Of a stretch of 64,000 bases of DNA, positions 26,175 to 35,787 are shown piece after piece. Both the position numbers and the translations under genes were made by a program. The notes beneath the pieces are model-generated. The model worked only from the letters and a program-made list of their open reading frames with translations, was not told the DNA's origin and did no database searches. Source of the stretch: CAZTHK01 sp964613215 (GTDB lineage: Bacteria; Krumholzibacteriota; Krumholzibacteriia; Krumholzibacteriales; CAZTHK01); NCBI GenBank assembly GCA_964613215.1, contig CAZTHK010000012.1:56767-120766 (forward strand), in the 5' to 3' direction. Position 1 is the first letter of the stretch; each line of letters starts with the position of its first letter.

Positions 26175-26280
26175 TCAAATATTACAGCTTTCACTGCGCC
26201 GCCGAATTCCCCAATCCATATCCACCGGCTTAAAGAAATAGTGCCAGCCGGAGGGGATTCCGCTAAAGCATACCGCAGGA

Positions 26281-29200
26281 TCAGTATGGGAGGGTGCTCT
26301 GGAGACCTCTCTTTCCTCTCTCGTACATTATCTCGGGGTGTTCCTTTATGGAAATCTGGAAGTAGTAACTCCATTCATCACCGAATCTGCGGTGAACAAA
26401 ACCGGCAGTCCAGCAGTGCAGGTCACGCTCTATTCTATAGGTCTGCTCTCTGAATTCCCTTGATTCCACGTTGTAGTATGCGTTGTAACTGAGCTTCCAT
26501 CCACGGGTAAGATTTAACTTGGCCCTGATATCCAGCTTGCTGTCCATCCTGATGTTTTCACCGCTCTTCGATCTGGTCATGTTATATCTCAGACCCAGCG
26601 ACCATGACTGAGCTTTTCCCTTTCCATTCCCTCTACTCCTTCCAGCTCTATCAGGATATCGCTCTTCTCCATCTTCCTCCCTTTCTTCCACCTCTTCCTC
26701 CTCTTTCTCCTCCTCAACATCCCCGTCCCCGGCCGCCGCGATTTTCTCCTTCTCTCCGGTACTCCACCGTGCTGGATAAGAAAAGGAGCCTCCCAGACTT
26801 AAATCTAAACTTCCGCTTAGATTGGTGGAGAGTATCTCGCCCTGATAGGGATTATATCTGTTACTCATCCGGAGAGAGATAAATCTCCCCAGTGAAGTGT
26901 TCATGCTGCTGCTTATACTGGAAAAGCCCTGTCTGGCGGGAGCATCCGGATCATAGCTGCCGCTGATATTCCAGGTCAGGAGCTTCTTCTTGGTTTCCCG
27001 GTTCTCCTGCTTTAGCTTGATGTCAAGAACGTTCCTGAGAGAATAACTTATCCCCTGGCTGCTCCTCTGATCTCTGGTCAGCTTGGGCCGGTAGGAATAA
27101 GAAATAGTGGGATTGATGGTGTGCCTTATACCCTGAAGGGGGCCTATGCGGGGATAGAAAACTCCGTAAATGGTGGTTCCCATCCGGGATCCCAGGTTCA
27201 TGGATACCTCATTGGTATACCTGGAATCCCTGGCAGGATCCTCCCGGTCGCTGCCGTATTCCACCACCCCCGGGGTTATGCCCAACAGGTCATATATGGC
27301 ATCCGCTGCCACCGGCTGGAATGCTATCTCCGACTCCGCCCCATAGCTCCTGGAATAGAACAGATAATGTCCGGTCAGGCTATCCCGGGCCACGAATTCA
27401 ACCCCCAGCTCACCCCACTGAAGAGAGGCATCCGTATTAACCGCCAGCTCAACAGCATGGGCCACATCTTCACCACTGGTGTAGGAACCGGTCTCCACAA
27501 AGATATCCCCGCTGGTCTCTCCGTCCAGTGTTATTACCAGACGGTTGCTGGATGAATCGATCTCCAGAGGGTCTTCGGAGGTAGGGGAAACAACGGTTTC
27601 CGAAGATAGTTCAGCCCTGGCAGCGGGATCCAGGTAAGCCGGATTGTATTGGTCCCGCAGTACCTTGAAATATCTCCAGCTCATATTCAGGGAAGGGGAG
27701 AGGTTGATGAACCCCAGTTTGAACTGCCTGCTGAAACCGGTCCCTGAATTCGCCGAAAGGGTAGCCTTCTCCCGGGCATCACTCTCCTCGGTCTGACGTT
27801 TAACGCTGAGGTTGGGAGAGATCATTATACTGCTCGGGATTCTTTCCGTCATTCCCTTCTCACCCTCCTCTCCCTCTTCACCAAACCAGAGAGTGGTGCG
27901 GGGAAGATTCAGGGAGAGGGATGGCATGGTAGCAGAAATCCTGTTTTCTTCCGGGGAGCTGACATTCAACTTCTGGTTGCGACTGGCTGAAATACCCAGC
28001 CTGGTACCCCCCCAACTCTTATTAAAGCTGGCCCTGGAATATATCCTCCGGTCCACAAAACGCCGGATATCCTCGGACCTGTTTATGGCCTGTTGAGCAT
28101 TGTCACTGCTGACAAACTTCAGGCTGCTCCGGAAGGAGGCGTTTCTGCCCAGCTCCTGAGAATGCTGGGAATTCAGCTTCCACTCGTTGCTGTAATTGTT
28201 CAGGTCCCTGAAGTAATCGAAACGCACCGAACCATCCAGGAGGTAGCGCACCTTGTAACGATTGTCCAGGTGGATACGGAAATTCTGCCTCTCGTTGAAA
28301 TCTGCGGTAATTTTGAAATCGGTATAATCATTGGTAGCCCAGTAATACCCCAACCCCCTGATAAATCTTCCCTGACGGCTGTTGAAACCTATATCGAAAT
28401 TGGGTCTCAGAATACCCGAATGCCTCTCCTTCTTGATTGAATTAACCATGAAAGGCAGATAGAAAACGGGAACTTCTCCCAGATACATGGTAATCGGCCC
28501 GGAAACTATCTTATCCTTTATATAGACTTTCATTCTGTTTGACCGGAAGGAGTAATGAGGAGCCTTCAAATCGCAGGTGGTATAAACGGAATTATAGACC
28601 TTGAGGATATCCTTTCCGTCCTTGAAGATATTCTCGCCGCTGTAATAACCGTTCTGGAATTTGGTATTTCCTCTCATTACCAGTCCACCCTCACTGTCCA
28701 TATCGTAACTCATCTCCACCCCGAACATATCCTGCTCATCCTCCCTGAGAACGGGATTTCCGGTGGCGTCGAGAATGTTCAGCCGTGAACTGAAGTCGAT
28801 ATTTCTGGCTTCCAGTTCTTTATTCTGATATTCAAGAGAACTTCTACCTCTGAGGCGAAGTTCCTCCGACTGAGCGAAATATTCTATAAAATCCGCCTGG
28901 TATCTTACCTGCTCGGCCTGCTGGCCGAAATCGAGATAGGACAGGCTGGTATCCGTGGCGGCAGCCAGGCTGTCGATGGTCTCTACCGGTGACAGGTTGA
29001 CAAAATTGTATCTGCCCGAGGCAGCTCCGGAGATTCTTACATATTCCAGTTCCCCCTCCCGGAAGGAAAAGAACATGGTATCGCCGTTACTGTAATTGTT
29101 GGAAACCTTCCTCTCTTCACCCTCCACCGGATAATACATCGCCCTGGAACTACCCACTATGTTTACCGAATCCACCATCTCCCCGGATAGATATATCATA

Positions 29201-30246
29201 ACTGAATCACCTTCGATCCAGGAATCCTCATCCCAGTAGGAACCAGGTCCGGGCGACTCGGTTAATCTTCCCCCCACGGGGAGAGAAACCCTCTCCACCT
29301 CCCGCTCATTGTACCAGAATATCATCCTGGGACCGCTCATACCGGAAGAGGCACTACGGGCCACCGGCTCGCCGTATAACTCCACTACTCCCCTGTCGTT
29401 GAATATAACCGCCGAATCGCATCTGGCGCTGGTATTCCCCTTCTTCATATTTACACTGTCCACTGCAATTCCCATCTCTTCGGAAACATCGAAGTCCATC
29501 CATCGGCTTCTAACTATTCCCCGCTCCTCCGAGCTCAGGTCAAAGGTAAGCACCGGCCGGACATCCACAGTGGCCTTACCTGTGCTCCGGTTGTAGAAAG
29601 CATGATCTCCTGCTATGGAGTAATCCTCAACCTGATCCACCATCACTACATTTCCAAACACTTCCGCTGTCTCATTCTCCCTGTTATAGTAAATGGTATC
29701 CCCGTATAAAACCCTGGTGCTGTCAACCAGCTTTACATCTCCGGTAAATCTGGCTACCCTGGCCTCCCTGTTATACCGGGCCTTCTGGCAGAACATCCTC
29801 CAGTTCTTCTCCCTACCCCTTACCTCTCCCTTCATCACCAGGTATCTTCCCTCCCCGTAATATTCTCCCTGGTTGCCCCTCAGATTCATACCCCCTTCGT
29901 AAACATTAACATCACCGGTCAGAACTACATATTTCCGGCCGGGATAATGCTTCCCCCTCTGACTCATTATGGTCACTTCCCCCCGGATAATCTTCACCCC
30001 TCCCTCCAGGTAGATTACCCTTTCCCCTTCCTCCTGCTCGCCCCTCAGATGACCCGCTTCGATCTTATAGGGCAGAGGCTGTTCCCGGGAGGAATCTTTC
30101 TCCTGCTGCCCCCTCAATTGAATGGGAATAAAACTTACCAGTACAGCCGCAATAACACCCCACCGGATCAAACCTGATATAATAGTTCGCCCCTCTCCTG
30201 AAATCATACTTTCGTACTGTTCTTGCCAGATGTTCAATAAGGTCAT
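26281..30246 (-). CDS. lptD: LPS-assembly protein LptD (outer membrane)
   Basis: 1321 residues, far longer than E. coli LptD (784). After an N-terminal hydrophobic segment (28-42) come extended OstA/LptA-like jelly-roll repeats with the pattern GxVxxxxG (about 60-500). From about 560 on, the LptD barrel region is recognised by FYLPFMVNSIKKERHSGIL and many amphipathic strands. Four cysteines are scattered from the N-terminal domain to the end, allowing inter-domain disulfides as in E. coli. A Glu-rich segment near 1195-1225 probably lies in a surface loop. LptD inserts LPS into the outer leaflet. The start overlaps the stop of the ROK gene by ATGA, so translation is coupled. LptE and other lpt genes are not here. 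Confidence 0.88.
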   Translation of the reverse strand: MTLLNIWQEQYESMISGEGRTIISGLIRWGVIAAVLVSFIPIQLRGQQEKDSSREQPLPYKIEAGHLRGEQEEGERVIYLEGGVKIIRGEVTIMSQRGKHYPGRKYVVLTGDVNVYEGGMNLRGNQGEYYGEGRYLVMKGEVRGREKNWRMFCQKARYNREARVARFTGDVKLVDSTRVLYGDTIYYNRENETAEVFGNVVMVDQVEDYSIAGDHAFYNRSTGKATVDVRPVLTFDLSSEERGIVRSRWMDFDVSEEMGIAVDSVNMKKGNTSARCDSAVIFNDRGVVELYGEPVARSASSGMSGPRMIFWYNEREVERVSLPVGGRLTESPGPGSYWDEDSWIEGDSVMIYLSGEMVDSVNIVGSSRAMYYPVEGEERKVSNNYSNGDTMFFSFREGELEYVRISGAASGRYNFVNLSPVETIDSLAAATDTSLSYLDFGQQAEQVRYQADFIEYFAQSEELRLRGRSSLEYQNKELEARNIDFSSRLNILDATGNPVLREDEQDMFGVEMSYDMDSEGGLVMRGNTKFQNGYYSGENIFKDGKDILKVYNSVYTTCDLKAPHYSFRSNRMKVYIKDKIVSGPITMYLGEVPVFYLPFMVNSIKKERHSGILRPNFDIGFNSRQGRFIRGLGYYWATNDYTDFKITADFNERQNFRIHLDNRYKVRYLLDGSVRFDYFRDLNNYSNEWKLNSQHSQELGRNASFRSSLKFVSSDNAQQAINRSEDIRRFVDRRIYSRASFNKSWGGTRLGISASRNQKLNVSSPEENRISATMPSLSLNLPRTTLWFGEEGEEGEKGMTERIPSSIMISPNLSVKRQTEESDAREKATLSANSGTGFSRQFKLGFINLSPSLNMSWRYFKVLRDQYNPAYLDPAARAELSSETVVSPTSEDPLEIDSSSNRLVITLDGETSGDIFVETGSYTSGEDVAHAVELAVNTDASLQWGELGVEFVARDSLTGHYLFYSRSYGAESEIAFQPVAADAIYDLLGITPGVVEYGSDREDPARDSRYTNEVSMNLGSRMGTTIYGVFYPRIGPLQGIRHTINPTISYSYRPKLTRDQRSSQGISYSLRNVLDIKLKQENRETKKKLLTWNISGSYDPDAPARQGFSSISSSMNTSLGRFISLRMSNRYNPYQGEILSTNLSGSLDLSLGGSFSYPARWSTGEKEKIAAAGDGDVEEEKEEEEVEEREEDGEERYPDRAGRSRGNGKGKAQSWSLGLRYNMTRSKSGENIRMDSKLDIRAKLNLTRGWKLSYNAYYNVESREFREQTYRIERDLHCWTAGFVHRRFGDEWSYYFQISIKEHPEIMYERGKRGLQSTLPY

Positions 30247-31181
30247 GGCATAAATTTATCCATAGCCAGGAGAGCTCCCCCCAGAAAAGAGGCATCATTA
30301 CCCAGCTCAGCCGGAATAATCGGAGTCTCGCCCAGAATATCAATCATGACATGTTCTTTGAAGGTTACCCGGGCAGGCTGTAATATCAGATCGCCCGCCT
30401 GTGACACTCCTCCCCCCACTGCTATTGCCTCAGGATTAAACAGATGTGCCAGGTTGGACAAACCAATTCCCAGGTATCTGCCTGTTTCTCTTAATGCCTC
30501 GACTGAGAGGGTGTCCCCCCCTCCGGCAGCCTCCGCTATCTGTTTGACAGAAATACTATCCTGATCCTTCAGGGTGCTCTCCCTTCCCTCCCCAAGCTTC
30601 TTCCTGATCCGGCCTACTATGGCATCAGCTTTAACAAACTCCTCCAGGCACCCTCTCTGGCCGCAACTGCATTCCGGCCCGTTTACATCTATTACGGTGT
30701 GGCCGGCTTCTCCGGCAAATCCGGAATGTCCCCGGAGCAACCGCCCATCTGATATAATACCTCCTCCCAGACCAGTTCCCATGGTGAGGCATATGAAATT
30801 CTTCATTCCCTTCCCCGACCCTGCCTTGAATTCTGCGTAGGCCGCTGCATTGACATCATTCTCCACCACTACCGGAATTTCCACAATACCGGAAAATATT
30901 TCAGCCAGTGAAATATCCTCCCAGCCAGGCATGTTGGGCGAATAAAACAGAATCCCCCTCTGGCCATCCACCAGACCGGCACATCCCATTCCAGCCCAGC
31001 TGATCCGGCTGATAAAATCCCCTTCTCCCTCCAGCCATTTTTTTACCCTGCCGGCCAGATCCTCCGGGCCCTGACGGAAGCGGGTAGGAATCTCTCCCCT
31101 GACCAAAACAGTTCCGTCCTGTTTAACTATACCAATCTTAGTATTGGTGCCGCCAATATCTATACCAACGGTTAATTTCAT
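30243..31181 (-). CDS. ROK-family sugar kinase (glucokinase-like)
   Basis: 312 residues. The ATP loop DIGGTNTKIG at 8-17 and the ROK zinc motif CSCGQRGCLEEF near 170 are present, along with ENDVNAAAY (catalytic Asp) and a phosphate-2 motif GTGLGGGII. No N-terminal helix-turn-helix is present, so it is an enzyme rather than a repressor. Glucose or N-acetyl sugars are the usual substrates. It lies 23 bp after folC and overlaps lptD by 4 bp, an unusual linkage. Confidence 0.9.
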   Translation of the reverse strand: MKLTVGIDIGGTNTKIGIVKQDGTVLVRGEIPTRFRQGPEDLAGRVKKWLEGEGDFISRISWAGMGCAGLVDGQRGILFYSPNMPGWEDISLAEIFSGIVEIPVVVENDVNAAAYAEFKAGSGKGMKNFICLTMGTGLGGGIISDGRLLRGHSGFAGEAGHTVIDVNGPECSCGQRGCLEEFVKADAIVGRIRKKLGEGRESTLKDQDSISVKQIAEAAGGGDTLSVEALRETGRYLGIGLSNLAHLFNPEAIAVGGGVSQAGDLILQPARVTFKEHVMIDILGETPIIPAELGNDASFLGGALLAMDKFMP

Positions 31182-31204
31182 GCTTTCTTTCCCCCCTGGA
31201 GTAA

Positions 31205-32584
31205 TTAAAGAAATGCAGCTGCTTCCTCTACAATCATATGCGAACCCAGAATCAGGAGGGCATCATCAACGGAAATACACTTCATGGCCAGATCCACAGC
31301 AGATTGTATGTTGCCGGTAAACTCCACCACTCCCCTGTCCAGGTATGGTTGAAACCGTTTTCTCAATTCCTCCTCACTCACCCCCTGGGTGCTTCTCAGG
31401 GGTGCTAATATCACCTTTCTGGCTGACTCTACCACCCTGGCGGGAAATTCGCCCGGGTCTTTTCTGGAAAGATAGGAAAATATTATCACACTCTTCTCCG
31501 GTCTGGAAATCATATCCAGGACACCCAGTGAGGCAATAAGGGCTTCTTCGTTATGTGCCACATCCATTATCACGGTGGGCGCAGAGGAAATAACCTGAAA
31601 CCTGCCCGCCGATACAGCCCTTTCCAATCCTTCTGCGACAAACCCGGCGGCCCCCTCCCTGAATACTTTCCACTTACCGGCATCAACACATACCGGCCAT
31701 TCCACCCCCTGTCTTCCCTCTTTTTCCTCCCTATATAACATCTCCGGCTCCAGCAGCTCAATAACTCTTACTGCAGTGGCGGCATTTTTTGACTGGTGTT
31801 TTCCTATCATCTTTATGTCAATCCGGCCATAGTTTCTCTTCTCAGTCTCCAGGCTCAGGGACATGCATTCCTTCTTTATGCCTTCCACCGCCACTCTGGT
31901 CTGGTCTGCTATGTTAAAAAAGGGAGAGCCCGAGCTGCGGCAGTGTTGTTGAGCTATCAGGGCCAGTTTTTTATCCTCCAGGTTAACCGCCACCGGTACT
32001 CCTTCCTTTACTATACCCAGTTTTTCTCCCAGAATCTGTTCTTCTGTGTCGCCCAGATGCCTGCTGTGATCCCTGGATATTCCGGTTATAACGGAAATTG
32101 CCGAATTAACCAGTCTGGTGGCATCCAGTCTTCCTCCCAGGCCCACCTCAAATACAGCTATATCAACATTATCCATAAAATAGAGGATGGCGGCTGCGGT
32201 AATTCCTTCAAAATAGGTAAAGGGTGCCTGCGAATGAAGGGACTTCAGCTTTCCCAGAATCTCATCCAGCCGGGGGGAGGGTATTTCCTCTCCATTTATC
32301 CTTATTCTCTGGTTGATCCTGAAAAGGTGGGGAGAGTAGAATGATCCCACCCGGAACCCTCCTCTGCTCAGTATGGATGAGAGAAAGGCGGTAACCGATC
32401 CCTTTCCATTGGTGCCTGCTACATGTATGGCGGGAAAATTCCGCTGGGGGTTCCCCAGTATCTCCAGCAATCTGTTGATATTCCGGAGCCCCAGTTTCAT
32501 TCTGGCAGGTCTTAATGACCTGAGGAAATCTATGTTGGGAAAGCGGATTGCTTTACCGGATAAATGAGATTTTCTCGATATCAT
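31205..32584 (-). CDS. folC: Bifunctional folylpolyglutamate synthase/dihydrofolate synthase
   Basis: 459 residues. The ATP-binding IHVAGTNGKGS loop and the SPHLFRINQRIRINGE motif identify FolC. The Mur-ligase-type middle (FEVGLGGRLDATR) and C-terminal domain with DVAHN are complete. It adds glutamate to folates and, in bifunctional members, to dihydropteroate. The ATG at 32584 overlaps the end of accD by 32 bp. accD-folC adjacency is common in bacteria. Confidence 0.93.
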   Translation of the reverse strand: MISRKSHLSGKAIRFPNIDFLRSLRPARMKLGLRNINRLLEILGNPQRNFPAIHVAGTNGKGSVTAFLSSILSRGGFRVGSFYSPHLFRINQRIRINGEEIPSPRLDEILGKLKSLHSQAPFTYFEGITAAAILYFMDNVDIAVFEVGLGGRLDATRLVNSAISVITGISRDHSRHLGDTEEQILGEKLGIVKEGVPVAVNLEDKKLALIAQQHCRSSGSPFFNIADQTRVAVEGIKKECMSLSLETEKRNYGRIDIKMIGKHQSKNAATAVRVIELLEPEMLYREEKEGRQGVEWPVCVDAGKWKVFREGAAGFVAEGLERAVSAGRFQVISSAPTVIMDVAHNEEALIASLGVLDMISRPEKSVIIFSYLSRKDPGEFPARVVESARKVILAPLRSTQGVSEEELRKRFQPYLDRGVVEFTGNIQSAVDLAMKCISVDDALLILGSHMIVEEAAAFL

Positions 32585-33455
32585 CTACCCCATCCTCAAC
32601 TACATCCGAAGCTGCTCCACCCATCAGGCTATTCAGAGCAAAACCCAGCACTTTCTTCAGATCCCTTCGACCGCATATCATATCGATCATTCCATGCTCC
32701 AGCAGAAATTCTGATGTCTGAAATCCTTCCGGTAACTCCTCCCCCACCGTTTCCTTTATCACTCTCGGTCCGGCGAAACCTATCAGGGCCTTCGGTTCTG
32801 CAATTATTAAATCCCCCTGAAAAGCAAAGGAAGCGGCTACTCCACCGGTAGTAGGATTAGCCAGTACAGACAGGTAAGGCAGGGAAACTCTGGAAACTTT
32901 CGATACAGCTGCAGATACCTTTGCCATCTGCATCAGGGATAGTATGGATTCCTGCATCCGTGCTCCCCCGGATGAACTTACCATAACCAGGGGAATTTTC
33001 CTGCTCACTGCGGTATCAGCAAGCCTGGCAATCTTTTCGCCCACCACCGAACCCATACTCCCTCCCATAAAACCGAAGTCCAGAACACCGATGGCAGTAA
33101 TGCGGCCCCTGACAGATGCAACCCCGGTTTTAATGGCCGAGTTCATCCCTGTTTTCTTTCCTGCCTTTTTGAGGCGGGAAGGATATTTTTTACTATCCTT
33201 GAAGTTAAGAGGATCTTTCGACTGCAAAGATGAATTAAGCTCTGAGAAAGAATACTGGTCGGTGATCAAGTCGATGTATTCTGCAGCTCCGATTCGGAAG
33301 TGATAAGAGCACTTCTGACAGACCGAATAGGATTTCACCAGTTCCTTCTGATAAAGGATCATACCGCAGGAGGGACATTTCAGCCATAATCCGCCGGGAA
33401 CTTTCTTCTTCCTCCATGTTTTTATACCCTGCTTAGCCCTTTTAAGCCAATTCAT
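32553..33455 (-). CDS. accD: Acetyl-CoA carboxylase carboxyltransferase subunit beta
   Basis: 300 residues. An N-terminal four-cysteine zinc ribbon (CPSCGMILY...CQKC) is followed by the crotonase-like carboxyltransferase core with SSSGGARMQE, TTGGVAASFA and FAGPRVIKET. It pairs with AccA to transfer CO2 from biotin to acetyl-CoA, the first step of fatty acid synthesis. It is the first gene of accD-folC-ROK-lptD, which links lipid synthesis to envelope assembly. Confidence 0.96.
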   Translation of the reverse strand: MNWLKRAKQGIKTWRKKKVPGGLWLKCPSCGMILYQKELVKSYSVCQKCSYHFRIGAAEYIDLITDQYSFSELNSSLQSKDPLNFKDSKKYPSRLKKAGKKTGMNSAIKTGVASVRGRITAIGVLDFGFMGGSMGSVVGEKIARLADTAVSRKIPLVMVSSSGGARMQESILSLMQMAKVSAAVSKVSRVSLPYLSVLANPTTGGVAASFAFQGDLIIAEPKALIGFAGPRVIKETVGEELPEGFQTSEFLLEHGMIDMICGRRDLKKVLGFALNSLMGGAASDVVEDGVDDIEKISFIR

Positions 33456-33499
33456 CGTATATTCCTTTCACCCATTCTCCTTTTTATGTTAACAGGTAA

Positions 33500-33528
33500 A
33501 TTATGCTCATAACAGGAATTTTTATCAA
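33500..33528 (-). promoter_or_regulatory. Promoter of accD-folC-ROK-lptD
   Basis: Minus strand TTGATA (33523-33528), 17-nt spacer, CATAAT (33500-33505); start near 33493, about 38 nt before accD. The rest of the 319-bp gap 33456-33774 shows no gene: it has an inverted repeat GCAGTGAC/GTCACTGC (33616-33623, 33692-33699) and the palindrome at 33746-33759. Confidence 0.55.
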
Positions 33529-33745
33529 TAATAATCGCACCGGAAATATTAAAACATGCCAATCTATCCCATATGCTAGCGTCATACCCGGCAGACAGCC
33601 GAAGTCAGGTGGTCAGCAGTGACTTCAAGATCCGGATTCCGCTCCTCTCTTCAATGGGATTGATTTCACCCCGGCAAGCGGTTCAAATCACGTCACTGCG
33701 GACATCTGAGCAACACCCCGCCATAACTATATCCAGCTGAGTATC

Positions 33746-33759
33746 TACACCGCGGTGTA
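33746..33759. repeat. Perfect 14-bp palindrome
   Basis: TACACCGCGGTGTA reads identically on both strands. It stands 15 bp after the stop of the purine phosphorylase gene and has no loop or U-tract, so it is not a standard terminator. It has the form of a dimeric repressor operator, but no transcription start is recognised next to it. Confidence 0.45.
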
Positions 33760-33774
33760 ACCGTTAATTCCGGA

Positions 33775-34587
33775 TCATCCCTGTCCCTGCAGGGCAATCA
33801 TATTCTCTATAATCGCCAACAGCATCCGTGCTCCTGATCTGCCCGATTTTAATACACTATCATGATCCACTTCCCCACCCCCCACATTTGGAGTATGGTT
33901 GGTAATCCAGCTGAGACAGGCGGCGGTCATTCCCAACCTGGAGGCGGCCAGGACTTCGGGCAATGAAGACATGGTAACCGCACTTGCTCCCATCCAGGAT
34001 AGCATCCTGGCCTCGGAAGGGGTTTCATAACACGGGCCTGCTGTCCAGAACAGGTTGCCCTCCCGTATCTGCACCCCGGCCATTTCCGCCCCGCCTCTGA
34101 TCTCCCGGTACAGCCTGGTCGAATTCAGCTGGCAAGGAATCCCGGAACAATGATAATCCATACCCCTTCCCTCTATCTCAGCTCCTCCCCTCCGGGTGAT
34201 CAATCTGATACCGAAGCTGCAGATACCAGAAGCCAGCAACCACACCCCCGCAGGAATTTCTGCTGACAGGCTGCCGGCTGCCTGGGTTATCAGCAAACTA
34301 CGGCATCCCAGCCGGCGGGCTATCTTTACCACGGCGGCACATTTCTCCCAGCTGGCACCCTCATAAGGATGAGTCCTCCCCAGAAACATAAACACTCTTC
34401 TTCCCCCTATCACAGTCATTATTAGTTCGCCGGGATGCCCCTTCACCGCAGGCAGGGGAAGTCCATGGATATTTCCGTAGGGGATTCTTCTTTCAGCTTC
34501 GACATAACCCTCTATCGCCGACAGCCCGGAGCCCAGCACCACCCCCAGGCTGCCTTCCGCCCCATATCCGGCCAGCTCCTCCCTCAT
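33775..34587 (-). CDS. Purine nucleoside phosphorylase
   Basis: 270 residues from the ATG at 34587, chosen because AGGAG lies four nt upstream; an ATG at 34608 inside rimI is the alternative. Family motifs are LGSGLSAI, GHPGEL, LGRTHPYEG (substrate His), TQAAGSL, GPCYETPSEARM (purine-binding Glu) and ITNHTPN (Asn that contacts the base). The usual VGMSTVPE reads VTMSSLPE, a mild divergence. It splits purine ribonucleosides with phosphate in salvage. It is the last gene of the tsaE-tsaB-rimI run. Confidence 0.88.
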   Translation of the reverse strand: MREELAGYGAEGSLGVVLGSGLSAIEGYVEAERRIPYGNIHGLPLPAVKGHPGELIMTVIGGRRVFMFLGRTHPYEGASWEKCAAVVKIARRLGCRSLLITQAAGSLSAEIPAGVWLLASGICSFGIRLITRRGGAEIEGRGMDYHCSGIPCQLNSTRLYREIRGGAEMAGVQIREGNLFWTAGPCYETPSEARMLSWMGASAVTMSSLPEVLAASRLGMTAACLSWITNHTPNVGGGEVDHDSVLKSGRSGARMLLAIIENMIALQGQG

Positions 34588-34588
34588 C

Positions 34589-35044
34589 TCACTCCTCATC
34601 CAGATCAAGCTTCATAACCAGGGCATCTTCCCCGGTTTCACTGTAATATCCCTCTATGACATCAATTATCTTAAATCCGTATTTCTGGTACATCTTCTGA
34701 GCTCCCAGATTGCTTCTCCGGACCTCCAGAACCACCCTCTCTGCACCCCGCTGCCTCCCCCTCCTGACAAATTCCCGGATCATCCTTCCAGCATGCCCCT
34801 GTTTCCTTTCTTCCGGATCTACTGCCACATTGAGGATATGTATCTCGTCGCAGATCGCCCATCCGATCAGGTAACCCGCCAGCCGCCCGTTTCTCGTTAT
34901 CACAATATTTTCGGAAACATCCTGCATCCCCAGCTGATACTGAAACATATTCCCGGTCCAGGGAACAGGAAAACTGGCCTGTTCAATCTCCAGTACCCGG
35001 GGGAGATCGCTCCCCTTCATATTTCTCACCATAACCTCACCCAA
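34589..35044 (-). CDS. rimI: Ribosomal-protein-S18-alanine N-acetyltransferase
   Basis: 151 residues. GNAT fold with the acetyl-CoA loop RKQGHAGRMI, the leading AVDPEERKQ strand, and LEVRRSNLGAQKMYQKYGFK, the hallmark of RimI. TTG start with GGAG upstream; an ATG at 35032 is possible. It acetylates the N-terminus of ribosomal protein S18. Clustering with tsaB/tsaE is widespread in bacteria. Confidence 0.92.
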   Translation of the reverse strand: MGEVMVRNMKGSDLPRVLEIEQASFPVPWTGNMFQYQLGMQDVSENIVITRNGRLAGYLIGWAICDEIHILNVAVDPEERKQGHAGRMIREFVRRGRQRGAERVVLEVRRSNLGAQKMYQKYGFKIIDVIEGYYSETGEDALVMKLDLDEE

Positions 35045-35058
35045 GTATATTCATCTCC

Positions 35059-35787
35059 TTACTTTATCAGTCTGGTCCGGGAAGGGAGACGGGCATCCGG
35101 AGGCCTGATGTACAGAGGTTTTAGAAGGGGCAACCTGTCATAGGGAACCATTTCAGATTGCCCCGACAGGAATAATACCAGTGATGCTCTGGGAATAGAC
35201 CAATTGGCTCCACAGCTGTAGAAATGCATTGATACAGTATCCGTCAGAACTTCCCTGTATCTGAACATCCCGGTCCCACAGAATACCACACCTCCCTTTA
35301 TACCGGCTTCTTCGATAACATTGTTGATATTCTCCGGCTTTGCCGCGAAGGGCGGCAGAATCTCCTCCGGCACTCCGCTGGAAGTATCATAGATTCCCCC
35401 GTACACTTCCCCCCTCCGGGCGTCTATCAGGGGCATCACACCCCCATTGGCAAAGGGGAGCGCGGCAGCCAGAACCTCCAGGCTGTTCAGGGAAGCTACC
35501 GGTCTTTTCCTCACCGAAGCAAATGCTTTCACTGTAGCCAGGCCAATTCTCAAACCGGTGAAACTGCCCGGGCCCTTTACTACGGAGAAGGCATCTATAT
35601 CCTTCACTTCCACTCCTGCCATTTTCAGACACCTGTCCACAGCTGGCATCAGGGTAGCTGAATGGGTGTCCGCGGCATCAAAAACAACCTCGCAGAGTAT
35701 CTCATTACCCCTCCCCACTGAGACACTTCCCTTGAGGTGAGATGTGTCCAGGGCCATCACCATAGAATTGTCATTTATTCCATTCAT
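35059..35787 (-). CDS. tsaB: tRNA threonylcarbamoyladenosine biosynthesis protein TsaB
   Basis: 242 residues. N-terminal ALDTSHLKGSV, then VKGPGSFTGLRIGLATVKA, the signature of TsaB (YeaZ). With TsaD and TsaE it builds t6A37 in ANN-decoding tRNAs; TsaD is not in the window. The gene overlaps tsaE by 17 bp. Confidence 0.95.
   Translation of the reverse strand: MNGINDNSMVMALDTSHLKGSVSVGRGNEILCEVVFDAADTHSATLMPAVDRCLKMAGVEVKDIDAFSVVKGPGSFTGLRIGLATVKAFASVRKRPVASLNSLEVLAAALPFANGGVMPLIDARRGEVYGGIYDTSSGVPEEILPPFAAKPENINNVIEEAGIKGGVVFCGTGMFRYREVLTDTVSMHFYSCGANWSIPRASLVLFLSGQSEMVPYDRLPLLKPLYIRPPDARLPSRTRLIK

Noticed and set aside
33675..33700. T-loop-like GGTTCAAATC suggesting a tRNA
   Set aside because: The five bases either side of the putative T-loop do not pair, and no anticodon or acceptor arm can be drawn.
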